DNA of 64,000 nucleotides from Paracoccaceae bacterium (GTDB lineage: Bacteria; Pseudomonadota; Alphaproteobacteria; Rhodobacterales; Rhodobacteraceae), in NCBI GenBank assembly GCA_013214575.1, contig JABSSD010000002.1:62001-126000 (forward strand), given 5' to 3'. The notes beneath the pieces are model-generated. The model was given only the letters and a program-made list of their open reading frames with translations. It was not told the DNA's origin and ran no database searches. Positions 1 to 10,430 of this stretch are shown one piece after another. Position 1 is the stretch's first letter; every line of letters starts with the position of its first letter. The position numbers were made by a program, and so were the translations under genes.

Positions 1-99
1 GCTGGCTGGCCCGCGACAGCTGCCGGGCACAGCGACCGCAGCTGGAAGGCGACGATCATCAGGTGGCCTGCTTCCATCCGCTGTAGGGCTCAATGTGCC

Positions 100-798
100 T
101 TAGCCGCCGGACCGCAGTTTTTCCTGCAATGAGGTTTTGGCATCATGGATATGCGCATAGGTGAGCTTGGCTGCCAGATCGGCATCGCCACTTTCGCAGG
201 CCTTCAGAATGGCCAGATGCTCCTGATTGCTGCGCTCAATACCATCGGTCATCACCAGCTGCGCCCGCAGGTGGCGGTCGATCCGGTCCATCGAGTTTTC
301 GATCACTGAAATATGATAGGGCAAGCCGCTGGCGCCATAGAGTGCGGAGTGGAAGCGGCGGTTCAGGTCGCCGTAATCCATCGGGTCCTGTGCGGCGGCA
401 AATTGTTCCAGAAAGCCGCGCGCATTGCTCAGGATCCCGGCTGTCATCTTGGGCACCGCAGCGCGGATCACCTCGGGTTCCAGCAGGCAGCGAAAGTCAA
501 AAATCTCGTCGGCTTCCTGCATCGACAGGCAGGCCACCACCGCCCCCTTATAGCGGATCGCTTTGACTAGACCCTGCTGCTCCAGCATGGTGATGGCTTC
601 GCGCACCGGGATCCGCGAGGTGTTGAAGGCGCGGGCTATTTCGTCCTGCCGCAATGGCGCGCCGTCACTCAGATCGCCCTCGATGATGGATTTGCGGAGC
701 GAGCGAAAGATGATGGTCGCCGCCGAGGCTGACTTGCCGATATCAACGGATTGAAATTTCAAGGTATTTGACCCGTGCTGAAGGTTTTTCACCGGCAA
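100..798 (-). CDS. GntR-family transcriptional regulator (FadR/FCD-like C-terminus)
   Basis: 232 aa ORF; N-terminal winged HTH 'GAPLRQDEIARAFNTSRIPVREAITMLEQQGLV' typical of GntR; FCD-like helical C-terminus. Confidence 0.9.
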   Translation of the reverse strand: MPVKNLQHGSNTLKFQSVDIGKSASAATIIFRSLRKSIIEGDLSDGAPLRQDEIARAFNTSRIPVREAITMLEQQGLVKAIRYKGAVVACLSMQEADEIFDFRCLLEPEVIRAAVPKMTAGILSNARGFLEQFAAAQDPMDYGDLNRRFHSALYGASGLPYHISVIENSMDRIDRHLRAQLVMTDGIERSNQEHLAILKACESGDADLAAKLTYAHIHDAKTSLQEKLRSGG

Positions 799-895
799 TT
801 ATAGCTTTGATGGGGCGCAATGCAATGACACTGCGCCCGCTGTCGAAATCTTGTGCATCTGGCCAAATGGGCCGATGTCTGGAGGCAGATGAGCC

Positions 896-1390
896 CTAGC
901 CCTGCATCTTGGCCAGAATCTTGGCGAGCAGGTCCATGCCCGAGGCCCAGCCCTTGTCCATGCCGACCATTGCTGCGGCAAAACAGGCCAGTTCAGCCGG
1001 GCTGGCGTTATGGGGCTGCCAGGTCAGTTTGAGCAGAGTTTTGTCGCCTTTTGCGGTGAAGGTGACCGTGGTCAGCAACACCCGGGGCCAATCGGGCATC
1101 ATCGGATTTTCCGCCGCCTGCCAGTCGGAATTTGCCACCGAGTGCAGCCAGACCAGACGCGCCGGGGGATCAACCACGGTGTAGTCCATCCGCTCGTAAT
1201 TTGAATTGCCGCCCCATTTCATTTCGTTCAGCCAAACCCCGCCGGGGGTCACATCCAGCTGGTGAATAACCGTCTCCACCCCGGGGCCATACCACTGCGA
1301 CAGCAGTTTGGCTTCGGTCCATGTGCGCCAGACCAGTTCGCGGGGGGCGTCAAATTCTCGTTCCAGAATATAGGTCGGTAAATCACTCAT
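896..1390 (-). CDS. SRPBCC / AHSA1 domain protein
   Basis: 'LEREFDAPRELVWRTWTEAKLLSQWYGP' start and 'LTTVTFTAKGDKTLLKLTWQ' are typical of AHSA1 proteins; overlaps the upstream ArsR gene. Confidence 0.85.
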   Translation of the reverse strand: MSDLPTYILEREFDAPRELVWRTWTEAKLLSQWYGPGVETVIHQLDVTPGGVWLNEMKWGGNSNYERMDYTVVDPPARLVWLHSVANSDWQAAENPMMPDWPRVLLTTVTFTAKGDKTLLKLTWQPHNASPAELACFAAAMVGMDKGWASGMDLLAKILAKMQG

Positions 1391-1790
1391 TTGGAGGCTC
1401 CTTTATGTCCGCCTGTTTCAATGTCTCCAGCAGCTCATCCAGTTGATCAAAGCTGACGGCCCAAAATTCTTTGAAATCCTCCAGCCAGTTGGCCGCCGCC
1501 GCCATTGGTTTGGCCCTTAGGCGGGCCGGCCGGCGCTGCTTATCAATGGCGCGTTCGATCAGACCGGCCCGTTCCAGCACTTTCAGGTGTTTTGAAATCG
1601 CAGGCTGGCTGATCTCAAAGGGCTCAGCCAGCTCATTCACCGCCGCGTCCCCAGCCGCCAGCCGGGACAGAATGGCACGGCGGGTGGGGTCTGCCAGCGC
1701 GGCAAAAATGGCATCCAGATTTTGAGGTGCGGCGGCGTGGTTGGAAAGTTGCATAACCAATTGGTTATATGGTGAGGTATGCTGAGTCAA
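1383..1790 (-). CDS. ArsR-family (HTH_20) transcriptional regulator
   Basis: 'IFAALADPTRRAILSRLAAGDAAVNELAEPFEISQPAISKHLKVLERAGLI'. Confidence 0.9.
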   Translation of the reverse strand: MTQHTSPYNQLVMQLSNHAAAPQNLDAIFAALADPTRRAILSRLAAGDAAVNELAEPFEISQPAISKHLKVLERAGLIERAIDKQRRPARLRAKPMAAAANWLEDFKEFWAVSFDQLDELLETLKQADIKEPPNE

Positions 1791-1797
1791 CCGGGCA

Positions 1798-1828
1798 CAA
1801 AAAAACGCAGGCCAGCGCGGCCTGCGTT
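1798..1828 (-). terminator. Rho-independent terminator downstream of the class III alcohol dehydrogenase gene
   Basis: Stem AACGCAGGCC (1804-1813) / GGCCTGCGTT (1819-1828), followed on the minus strand by a T run. Confidence 0.8.
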
Positions 1829-1859
1829 CTCAACTTCTCAGTTCCGGGTCTGGGGGAGA

Positions 1860-2972
1860 TTAATACTCCACCACGGCGCGGATGCTTTCGCCTTTGCGCA
1901 TCAGCTCAAAGCCTTCGTTGATCTGGTCCAGCGTCAGCTTGTGGGTGATCATCGGGTCGATCTCAATCTTGCCGTCCATGTACCAATCAACGATTTTGGG
2001 CACATCGGTGCGACCGGAGGCGCCGCCAAAGGCAGTGCCGCGCCAGGTCCGGCCGGTGACCAGCTGGAACGGACGGGTAGAGATTTCCGCCCCCGCCGGA
2101 GCCACCCCGATGATGATGCTTTCGCCCCAACCTTTGTGCGACGCCTCAAGTGCGGTGCGCATCACCTTGACGTTGCCGGTGGCATCAAAGGTGTAATCGG
2201 CACCGCCGCCGGTCAGCTCAACCAGATGCGCCACCAGATCGCCCTCGACATCGGCCGGATTGACAAAATGGGTCATGCCAAAATGGGTCGCCATCTCAAC
2301 CTTGCCGGGGTTCAGGTCAACGCCAACAATCTGATCAGCGCCGGCCAGCCGCAATCCCTGGACCACGTTCAGGCCAATGCCACCCAGTCCAAACACGATG
2401 GCGGTGGAGCCGATCTCCACCTTGGCGGTGTTGATCACCGCGCCAATGCCGGTGGTGACGCCGCAACCGATGTAGCAGATTTTGTCAAACGGCGCGTCCT
2501 TGCGGACCTTGGCCAGGGCGATTTCCGGCACCACGGTGTGATTGGCAAAGGTCGAGCAGCCCATGTAGTGATGGATCGGGGTGCCATCCAGCATCGAGAA
2601 CCGGGTGGAGCCATCCGGCAGCAGCCCCTGACCCTGGGTCGAGCGGATCGACTGGCACAGGTTGGTCTTGGGGTTCAGGCAGTAGTCACATTCGCGACAT
2701 TCGGGGGTATAAAGCGGGATCACGTGATCGCCGACTTCCAGGCTGGTGACGCCCTCGCCGAGTTCGATCACCACACCGGCGCCCTCATGGCCCAGGATAG
2801 CGGGAAAGATGCCTTCGGGATCATCGCCCGAGCGGGTGAATTCATCGGTGTGACACAGGCCCGTGGCCTTGATCTCAACCAGAACTTCGCCGGCTTTGGG
2901 GCCTTCGAGGTTTACTTCCATGACCTGCAGGGGCTGACCCGGTGCAACGGCAACGGCGGCGCGTGTTCTCAT
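1860..2972 (-). CDS. S-(hydroxymethyl)glutathione dehydrogenase / class III alcohol dehydrogenase
   Basis: 'RTRAAVAVAPGQPLQVMEV', 'LGHEGAGVVIELGEGV', zinc-binding 'CRECDYCLNPKTNLC', 'GLGGIGLNVVQGLRLAGADQIVGVDLN'; the ORF extends to 3236, but the conserved start is at 2972/2975. Confidence 0.93.
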   Translation of the reverse strand: MRTRAAVAVAPGQPLQVMEVNLEGPKAGEVLVEIKATGLCHTDEFTRSGDDPEGIFPAILGHEGAGVVIELGEGVTSLEVGDHVIPLYTPECRECDYCLNPKTNLCQSIRSTQGQGLLPDGSTRFSMLDGTPIHHYMGCSTFANHTVVPEIALAKVRKDAPFDKICYIGCGVTTGIGAVINTAKVEIGSTAIVFGLGGIGLNVVQGLRLAGADQIVGVDLNPGKVEMATHFGMTHFVNPADVEGDLVAHLVELTGGGADYTFDATGNVKVMRTALEASHKGWGESIIIGVAPAGAEISTRPFQLVTGRTWRGTAFGGASGRTDVPKIVDWYMDGKIEIDPMITHKLTLDQINEGFELMRKGESIRAVVEY

Positions 2973-3355
2973 CATTCCAATATCCCTTATTGTTAGCGGT
3001 ACCCAACTGAAACGCAGGGTGTCGGTTTGAAGGTGTCGATGAAAGGAGGCCGACTGCCGGTGCCCCTTCATAGCTGTTCCACGATCTACCCAAGCGGCTG
3101 CGGCAGCGCAAGTTCGTCTCCCATGCACATAGCATTTTCCGGCCCTGGCATGACCTGCAAAGGCGACAATTGGCTGAAATCTTGCGGCATTTGACCGGCG
3201 CGGCCGGGATTTTTTGCGGCGACAGGTCAGCCGCAAGACCGGGGTCGCTACAGTTTTGTGCCGGATCGGGAAGATTTTTTGCGACGCCCCCTTGACCTTC
3301 CTGCGACTGGAACCCTCATATGGGGGAGGATTGAATGATAGCCAAAGGGTTTCCC

Positions 3356-5869
3356 ATGTCCGCCACCACTCAGATTACACTGCAAATATCCGGCCTCAGC
3401 TGTGCCAGCTGCGTCGGTCGGACCGAGCGGGCACTGGCTGCCGTTGCCGGGGTGGAGGAGGTTTCGGTCAATCTGGCCAATGCCACCGCTCAGGTCACCG
3501 GCGCCGCAGACCTGCCGCCGGATGCGCTGACCATTGCGCTGGCAGATGCGCTGGCGGATGCGGGCTATCCGGCCGTCGAAACGCAGGTCTCGCTGCGGAT
3601 TGACAACCTCACCTGTGCCTCTTGTGTTGGCCGCGCCGAGCGCGCCTTGCAAGCGGTCCCCGGAGTGATCGAGGCCAGCGTCAATCTGGCCAGCCATAGC
3701 GCCGAGGTGCGCTATCTGTCCGGCAGCACCAGCGGTGGCGATTTGGCCAGAGCTGTCACCGCTGCGGGCTATCCGGGACAGGTGCGAAACCACGAGATAG
3801 ATGAGCAGGCGCAGGCTGATCAGCGCCGGGACGGAGAGATCCAGCAACTTGGACGGCAGGTGCTGATCGCGGCTGTGCTGACGCTGCCGGTGTTCCTGAT
3901 TGAAATGGGCGGCCATCTGATCCCGGCGCTGCATCACTGGATTGTGGCGACTATTGGCCAGCAGACCAGTTACCTGCTGCAATTTGTCCTGACCTCGGCT
4001 GTTTTGATCGGGCCGGGGCGGGCGTTCTACGTCAAAGGTTTGGCGGCGCTGATGCGGGGCGCGCCGGATATGAACTCGCTGGTGGCGATGGGGACGGCGG
4101 CGGCCTATGGCTTTTCTCTGGTCTCGACATTTGCGCCGTCGCTGCTGCCCGCTGGCACCGCCAATGTCTATTATGAGGCCGCAGCGGTGATTGTGGTGCT
4201 GATCCTGCTGGGCCGCTGGCTTGAGGCGCGCGCCAAGGGGCGCACCGGTGCGGCGATCCGCAAGCTGGTCGGGCTGCAGGCCCAAAGCGCGCTGGTGATC
4301 ATCGATGGCAAAGCGGTAGAGACTGCAATCGAGCAGATTTCCGTCGATGACCTGATCCGCACCCTACCGGGGGAACGCATCGCAGTGGACGGCGAGATCA
4401 CCTCGGGTCAGTCTTACGTGGACGAGAGCATGATCACCGGCGAGCCGGTGCCAGTTGCCAAATCCAAAGGTGATCCGGTCACTGCTGGCACGGTAAATGG
4501 CAATGGCGGCATTGAATATCGGGCAACCCGGGTTGGTCGCGATACCCTGCTGGCGCAGATCATCCAAATGGTAGAGCGGGCGCAGGGGGCCAAGCTGCCG
4601 GTGCAGGGTCTGGTTGACCGGATTACATTGTGGTTTGTGCCCGCGGTGATCGCGGCGGCGGCGCTGACCATTGTGGCCTGGGTGCTGTTTGGCCCCGATC
4701 CGGCGCTGTCCTTTGCGCTGGTGGCCGGGGTCTCGGTGCTGATCATTGCCTGCCCCTGTGCCATGGGGCTGGCGACGCCGACCTCGATCATGGTGGGCAC
4801 CGGACGCGCCGCTGAAATGGGGGTGCTGTTTCGCAAGGGCGATGCGCTGCAGCAATTGCAAGAGATCAAGCTGGTGGCACTGGACAAGACCGGGACGCTG
4901 ACCATGGGACGGCCAAGCCTGACCACATTCACCTGCGCCGAAGGTTTCAGCCGCGACATTGTCTTGCCGCTGGTGGCGGCCGCCGAGAGCCAGTCCGAGC
5001 ATCCGATTGCCCGCGCCCTGGTGGCGGCGGCTGGCCCGGATCTGGCAGCGGCCAGCAATGTCGAGGCGATCCCCGGATATGGGTTGCGGGCTGAGGTTGA
5101 CGGCCAAAGCCTGCTGATCGGAGCCGACCGGCTGATGCGGCGCGAAGGCATCGAGATCGGCGATCTCGCAGCAATCGGGGCGGCTTTGGCCAAACGCGGC
5201 GAGACGCCTCTTTATGCGGCAATAGACGGCCGGATCGCCGCGGTGATCGCCGTGGCCGACCCGATCAAACAGGGCAGCCGCGCCGCAATCCAGGCGCTGC
5301 ACGATCAGGGCCTCAAGGTGGCAATGATCACCGGTGACAATGCCGCGACCGCCGCTGTGATTGCCGCCGATCTGGGCATCGACGTGGTCAAGGCCGAATG
5401 TCTCCCGGCGCAAAAGGTCGAGGTGCTCGAGCAGTTGCAATCCGAGCATGGGGCGGTGGCTTTTGTCGGCGACGGCATCAATGATGCGCCGGCCCTGGCC
5501 ACTGCCGGGGTGGGGATTGCCATCGGCACCGGCACCGATGTCGCCATCGAGGCGGCCGATGTGGTGCTGATGTCCGGCGACCTGCGCGGCGTGGTCAATG
5601 CGCTGATGGTCAGCCGCGCCACCATGCGCAACATCCGCCAGAACCTGGTCTGGGCCTTTGGCTATAACGTGCTGCTGATACCGGTTGCGGCGGGGGTTCT
5701 GTACCCGCTGGGCGGGCCGCTTCTATCGCCCGCACTGGCCGCCGGGGCCATGGCCCTGTCCAGCGTCTTTGTGCTCAGCAACGCGCTGCGCCTGCGCCGC
5801 TTGCGCCCGGCATTGACCGAAACACCATCAGCCCCCGATGCGGTGCTGGTGGCAAACCCCGCAGCATAG
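3356..5869 (+). CDS. copA: Cu+-exporting P1B-type ATPase with two N-terminal HMA domains
   Basis: Two HMA motifs ('[12 protein letters not shown]', '[12 protein letters not shown]'), '[12 protein letters not shown]', 'DKTGTLT', '[10 protein letters not shown]'; ORF opens at 3335, start at 3356 more likely. Confidence 0.93.
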   Translation: MSATTQITLQISGLSCASCVGRTERALAAVAGVEEVSVNLANATAQVTGAADLPPDALTIALADALADAGYPAVETQVSLRIDNLTCASCVGRAERALQAVPGVIEASVNLASHSAEVRYLSGSTSGGDLARAVTAAGYPGQVRNHEIDEQAQADQRRDGEIQQLGRQVLIAAVLTLPVFLIEMGGHLIPALHHWIVATIGQQTSYLLQFVLTSAVLIGPGRAFYVKGLAALMRGAPDMNSLVAMGTAAAYGFSLVSTFAPSLLPAGTANVYYEAAAVIVVLILLGRWLEARAKGRTGAAIRKLVGLQAQSALVIIDGKAVETAIEQISVDDLIRTLPGERIAVDGEITSGQSYVDESMITGEPVPVAKSKGDPVTAGTVNGNGGIEYRATRVGRDTLLAQIIQMVERAQGAKLPVQGLVDRITLWFVPAVIAAAALTIVAWVLFGPDPALSFALVAGVSVLIIACPCAMGLATPTSIMVGTGRAAEMGVLFRKGDALQQLQEIKLVALDKTGTLTMGRPSLTTFTCAEGFSRDIVLPLVAAAESQSEHPIARALVAAAGPDLAAASNVEAIPGYGLRAEVDGQSLLIGADRLMRREGIEIGDLAAIGAALAKRGETPLYAAIDGRIAAVIAVADPIKQGSRAAIQALHDQGLKVAMITGDNAATAAVIAADLGIDVVKAECLPAQKVEVLEQLQSEHGAVAFVGDGINDAPALATAGVGIAIGTGTDVAIEAADVVLMSGDLRGVVNALMVSRATMRNIRQNLVWAFGYNVLLIPVAAGVLYPLGGPLLSPALAAGAMALSSVFVLSNALRLRRLRPALTETPSAPDAVLVANPAA

Positions 5870-5878
5870 GAGCCAGCT

Positions 5879-6280
5879 ATGAACATCGGAGACGTCTCCA
5901 CCCGCTTGGGTCTGCCCGCCAAAACCATCCGCTACTACGAGGATATCGGCTTGATCAAACCGCTGCGCTCGGCCAATGGCTATCGCAGCTTTGTCGCCGC
6001 AGATGTGCACCGGCTGGCCTTTCTGGGCCGGGCCCGGGCGCTGGGCTTTAGCATCGAGGACTGCCGCACCCTGATGGCGCTCTATCGCGACGAGAGCCGC
6101 GCCAGCGCCGATGTCAAAGATCTCGCCAAGGAGCATCTGGGCAAGATCGAAGCCAAGATCCGCGATTTGCAGATGATGCACGCGACCCTGAGCGAACTGG
6201 TTGAAAGCTGCGCCGGTGATAATCGCCCCGACTGCCCCATCCTGAGCGACCTGTCCGGTCTCAGCGCGGCAATCGGTTAA
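5879..6280 (+). CDS. cueR: MerR-family copper-responsive regulator (CueR-like)
   Basis: 'MNIGDVSTRLGLPAKTIRYYEDIGLIKPLRSANGYR'; adjacent to the Cu ATPase; C-terminal Cys pair 'CAGDNRPDCP'. Confidence 0.88.
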   Translation: MNIGDVSTRLGLPAKTIRYYEDIGLIKPLRSANGYRSFVAADVHRLAFLGRARALGFSIEDCRTLMALYRDESRASADVKDLAKEHLGKIEAKIRDLQMMHATLSELVESCAGDNRPDCPILSDLSGLSAAIG

Positions 6281-6286
6281 AGCCCC

Positions 6287-6328
6287 GAAGCCCAGCCCTA
6301 AAACCCATGTGGGCCCAGGCTTCTTTTT
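6287..6328 (+). terminator. Rho-independent terminator after the MerR gene
   Basis: GAAGCC...GGCTTC stem with an internal CCC/GGG pairing, then TTTTT. Confidence 0.6.
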
Positions 6329-6390
6329 GCTAAAAATACTCACTCAAACCGCCGCCACCAATGCATCACTGGCGGCGGCGGCAGTTCGGG

Positions 6391-7221
6391 TCAGGCGGGG
6401 CGCAGCCCCAGGATCTGGCGCGCCTGGCTCCAGCTGGCGACCGGGCGTTCATATTTCTCGCATAACTCAGCCGCCCGGGTGACCAGCGCCGCATTGGAGG
6501 GGGCCAGCGTATCGCGGTTCAGGCGCATATTGTCTTCCAACCCGGTGCGGGTGTGACCGCCGGCGGCAATCGCCCATTCATTGACCAGGATCTGTCCGGC
6601 GCCAACACCGGCGCCGCACCACTGGGCCTCGGGCGCCAGTCGCTGCATGGTTTTGACGTAGTAATCAAACACATCCTTGTCCACCGGCATGGCGTTTTTC
6701 ACCCCCATCACAAACTGCACATACAGCGGGCCGGCAATGCGCCCGTCGCGGTTCATCTTCACCGCCTGATGAATATGCGACAGGTCAAAGGCCTCAATCT
6801 CGGGTTTGACCTCATATGTGCGCATTTCCGAGGCCAGCCAATCGACCAGATCCGGTGCGTTTTCATAGACCCGGGTGGGGAAATTGTTCGACCCCACCGA
6901 CAGCGACGCCATGTCGGGGCGCAGCGGCAACATGCCACCGCGATCCTTGCCGGCGCCGGATCGGCCGCCGGTGGACAGTTGTACGATCATGCCGGGGCAA
7001 TGTTTGTGCAGACCCTCCATCAGGCGGCCAAATTTCTCTGGATCCGAGGTCGGGGTCTCGTCGTCATTGCGCACATGACAATGGGCGATCGAGGCACCGG
7101 CCTCAAACGATTCCTGAGTGCTTTCGATCTGTTCGGCGATGGTCACCGGCACTGCAGGGTTGTTTTCCTTACGCGGGACCGAGCCGGTGATGGCGACGCA
7201 GATGATACAGGGGGTGCTCAT
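6391..7221 (-). CDS. BKACE family protein (3-keto-5-aminohexanoate cleavage enzyme-like, DUF849)
   Basis: 'CIICVAITGSVPRKENNPAVPVTIAEQIESTQESFEAGASIAHCHVRNDDE', 'GRSGAGKDRGGMLPLRPDMASLSVGSNNFP'. Confidence 0.88.
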   Translation of the reverse strand: MSTPCIICVAITGSVPRKENNPAVPVTIAEQIESTQESFEAGASIAHCHVRNDDETPTSDPEKFGRLMEGLHKHCPGMIVQLSTGGRSGAGKDRGGMLPLRPDMASLSVGSNNFPTRVYENAPDLVDWLASEMRTYEVKPEIEAFDLSHIHQAVKMNRDGRIAGPLYVQFVMGVKNAMPVDKDVFDYYVKTMQRLAPEAQWCGAGVGAGQILVNEWAIAAGGHTRTGLEDNMRLNRDTLAPSNAALVTRAAELCEKYERPVASWSQARQILGLRPA

Positions 7222-7700
7222 GAGTTGATCCTAGATGTCAGTAACCACAATGTCGTCCTCGCCATGACGGCGGATATCGAAATGTAAAACCGTTGTAGCA
7301 TGAGGTTCCACAGGCTGTGCAATCACTGTTTTTGCGCCGCTGTTATGGTTCGGTCCAATCGAGCCCGGGCGCTGCGGGGCCTGGCGGCGGACGGATCTGC
7401 TGACCGGTCCATAGACCATCTTCACCACATGGCCAGAACAACGGATTTTAGGGGATGTCCGGAAAAATAGGGCTTTGCGCATTGGGGCATTCAACCGATG
7501 CTTGTACGGCGCAGCGACATTTTTACAGTACATCGGCTTGGTCGTTTTTGTTGACAGGCAAAAAAATGACCCGTTACTCTGGTTTTGACGCCCCTTGGGT
7601 CGGCGCTTGTGGAGGAGCCCCGACCCGAAACCAATAGGGCGCGACCCGTCCGGCACTGTCCGGACATCGCAACGCTCTTTGGGGCGGGGGGGAGGACAAT

Positions 7701-8576
7701 TTGGATGTTTTGCAACTGCTGGTGAGCGGTCTGGCAAATGGCTGTGTTTACGGGTTGATCGCGCTTGGATTTGTGCTGATCTACAAGGCAACCGAGGCGG
7801 TGAATTTCGCCCAGGGTGATTTCATGATGCTGGGGGCTTTTGTCACCCTGGGCCTGACTAACGCGGACTACATGCACCTGCCATTCTGGCTGGCGGCACC
7901 GCTGGCGATCATGATCATGGCGGTGCTGGGCTATCTGCTGCATTTTTTTGTGCTGCGACATCTGTTTGGCCAGAGCCAGACCGCGGTGGTGATCCTGACC
8001 ATCGCGCTGGGCTTTGTGATCCGCTTTGTCGCCGGGGTGATCTGGGGCCATGAACCGCAGACACTGGAAAGTCCGCTGGCGATTGGAGACCTCCGGCTGG
8101 GCGGTGTGGTGCTGGGGCTGGCTGATGTGGCGGTGATTGTGGTGACGGTGCTGTTGACGCTGTTGCTGTACCAGTTCTTTCAGCGCACCAAACTGGGTCT
8201 GGCGATGCAGGCGGCCAGCCAGAACCAGATGGCGGCCTATTACATGGGCATCCCGGTGAAACGGGTGCAGGGGTTGGTCTGGGGCTTGTCCGGTGCCACG
8301 GCGGCGGTGGCGGGCATTCTGTTCGCCTCAAAAGGCGCCATAGACCCTAATGTGGGGCTATTGGGCATCAAGGCCTTTGCGGCGGCGGTGAGCGGCGGCT
8401 TTGGCTCTCTGCCCGGTGCGCTGGTTGGCGGGCTGATCGTCGGGGTGATCGAACCCTTTGCCTCGCGCTATTTTCCTGCGGGCTATTCGCAGATCGCGCC
8501 CTATGCCCTGTTGCTGATCGTGCTGGTGGTGCGCCCACATGGGCTGTTCGCCCAGGTGCGGATCAAGAAGGTCTGA
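7701..8576 (+). CDS. Branched-chain amino-acid ABC transporter permease (LivH-like)
   Basis: 'LVSGLANGCVYGLIALGFVLIYKATEAVNFAQGDFMMLGAF'. Confidence 0.92.
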   Translation: MDVLQLLVSGLANGCVYGLIALGFVLIYKATEAVNFAQGDFMMLGAFVTLGLTNADYMHLPFWLAAPLAIMIMAVLGYLLHFFVLRHLFGQSQTAVVILTIALGFVIRFVAGVIWGHEPQTLESPLAIGDLRLGGVVLGLADVAVIVVTVLLTLLLYQFFQRTKLGLAMQAASQNQMAAYYMGIPVKRVQGLVWGLSGATAAVAGILFASKGAIDPNVGLLGIKAFAAAVSGGFGSLPGALVGGLIVGVIEPFASRYFPAGYSQIAPYALLLIVLVVRPHGLFAQVRIKKV

Positions 8577-8580
8577 TCCC

Positions 8581-9666
8581 ATGCGCATCCTGTTCAAGAC
8601 CTCCTACAACGATGACATCCGCCTGTTCCCGGATCGCTGGGTGCTGCTGGTCTACGGCGCGCTGCTGGCGCTGGCGTTTGTGCTGCCGTTGCTGCTGGAC
8701 GCGTTTTATATCGGTGAGGTCACCAATGTGCTGATCTGGGCCATTGCCGGCCTGGGGCTGATGTTGCTGACCGGCCAGACCGGCCAGGTTAGCCTGGGCC
8801 ATGCGGCGTTTCTGGCGATCGGCTGTTACAGCAACACCATCCTGATCGAGATGGGGCTGCCGTTTATCCTGGCCTTTCCGCTGGCCGGGGTGATCACCGG
8901 CATTGTCGGTGCAATCATCGCCATCCCGGCGCTGCGGCTGCATGGGATCTATCTGGCGATTGCCACCATTGCGCTGTCGGTGCTGGCCGATGACATCATC
9001 GTGCTGCTGGATCCCTGGACCGGTGGCGTGTCCGGCAAATTCCCCGCAATGATCACCATATTCGGGTTGCAGATCGAGCGCTGGACGATGCCGGTGCGGT
9101 TCTACTATCTGGTGCTGGGGGTGACGGTCATCTGCACCCTGTTCTACCGCAACCTGCTGCGCTCGCCCTTGGGGCGGGCCTTTGCGGCGGTGCGCGACAG
9201 CGAGGTCTCGGCCACCGCGATGGGGGTGCATATCCTGCGCACCAAATGCAAGGCCTTTGGGCTGTCCTGCATGATCACCGGCTGGGCCGGGGCCCTGATG
9301 GGCTATTACGCCGGCGCCTTCAACAACGAGACGTTTTCGCTGGTGATTTCGATCACCCTGCTGATGATGATCGTGATTGGCGGGCTGGGCTCGATCCACG
9401 GCGCCTTCTTTGGCGCGGTGGTGGTGGCGTTTCTGCCGCAGGTGCTGTCGATCCTGAAGGGCGCGGTGCTGGGCGGAGGGGTTGCCATTCCGGGGCTGGA
9501 GACCGGGGTGTTTGGGATGATCCTGATCCTGTTTATCCTGTTTGAGCCGATGGGCCTTTACGGTCGCTGGCTGAAGATCCGCATCTGGTTTGAGCTGTTC
9601 CCGTTCGCGCGCAAAGATATGTTCCGCCGCCAGAAATCCTATCTGAAAACGGAGCGTCTGCGATGA
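8581..9666 (+). CDS. Branched-chain amino-acid ABC transporter permease (LivM-like)
   Basis: 'GLGLMLLTGQTGQVSLGHAAFLAIGCYSN', 'IGGLGSIHGAFFGA'; the ORF track start at 8539 overlaps livH, start at 8581 preferred. Confidence 0.92.
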   Translation: MRILFKTSYNDDIRLFPDRWVLLVYGALLALAFVLPLLLDAFYIGEVTNVLIWAIAGLGLMLLTGQTGQVSLGHAAFLAIGCYSNTILIEMGLPFILAFPLAGVITGIVGAIIAIPALRLHGIYLAIATIALSVLADDIIVLLDPWTGGVSGKFPAMITIFGLQIERWTMPVRFYYLVLGVTVICTLFYRNLLRSPLGRAFAAVRDSEVSATAMGVHILRTKCKAFGLSCMITGWAGALMGYYAGAFNNETFSLVISITLLMMIVIGGLGSIHGAFFGAVVVAFLPQVLSILKGAVLGGGVAIPGLETGVFGMILILFILFEPMGLYGRWLKIRIWFELFPFARKDMFRRQKSYLKTERLR

Positions 9667-10430
9667 GCCTGCTGCAGATCAAAGACGCGACGCTGAAGTT
9701 TGGCGGTGTGGTGGCGGTGAACAATCTCAGCTTCTCGGTCAACGAGGGTGAGGTCTATGCCATCGTCGGCCCTAATGGCGCCGGTAAATCCACTGTCTTC
9801 AACCTGATCTCGCGGTTCTACCAGCCGCATTCCGGCAGCTTCACCTTTGACGGTCAGGACCTGCTGCAGCGCAAGGCGGATCAGGTGGCGGATCTCGGGA
9901 TCGCCCGGACCTTTCAGAATATCGAGCTGTTTGACCATGCCACCGTGTTGCAGAACCTGCTGGTGGGGCGGCACCGGCACCGCAAGACATCGCTGGTTGA
10001 GGAGCTGTTTTTTACTGCCCGTGTTCGTCGTGAAGAGATCGCCCACCGTGAGGCGGTGGAGGAGGTAATCGATTTTCTCGACCTGCAGCCCTACCGCGAC
10101 AAAATGATTGCCGGGCTGCCTTATGGCATACGCAAGGTGGTGGAACTGGGGCGTGCCCTTGCCTCGGGGCCGCGACTGCTGCTGCTGGATGAACCGGCCT
10201 CGGGGCTGTCGGTGGAGGAAACCCAGGACATGCGCTGGTGGATTGACGACATCCGCAAGCAGATGGGCATCACCGTGCTGATGGTGGAACATGACATGGG
10301 GCTGGTGTCGTCGGTCTGTGACCAGGTGCTGGCGCTGGCCGATGGGGCTAAGCTGGCCGAGGGCACTCCGGCGCAGGTGCAGGCCGATCCGGCGGTGCTC
10401 GAGGCTTACCTGGGCGCGGGGGCGGTGTGA
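9663..10430 (+). CDS. Branched-chain amino-acid ABC transporter ATP-binding protein (LivG-like)
   Basis: Walker A 'GPNGAGKST', 'GIARTFQNIELF', 'LLLLDEPASGL'. Confidence 0.92.
   Translation: MSLLQIKDATLKFGGVVAVNNLSFSVNEGEVYAIVGPNGAGKSTVFNLISRFYQPHSGSFTFDGQDLLQRKADQVADLGIARTFQNIELFDHATVLQNLLVGRHRHRKTSLVEELFFTARVRREEIAHREAVEEVIDFLDLQPYRDKMIAGLPYGIRKVVELGRALASGPRLLLLDEPASGLSVEETQDMRWWIDDIRKQMGITVLMVEHDMGLVSSVCDQVLALADGAKLAEGTPAQVQADPAVLEAYLGAGAV

Noticed and set aside
1779-2996. 405 aa ORF on + opposite the alcohol dehydrogenase gene
   Set aside because: Antisense shadow ORF of a GC-rich conserved gene; composition is His/Gln/Gly/Ala-rich noise.
4364-5449. 361 aa minus-strand ORF
   Set aside because: Shadow of the Cu ATPase gene.
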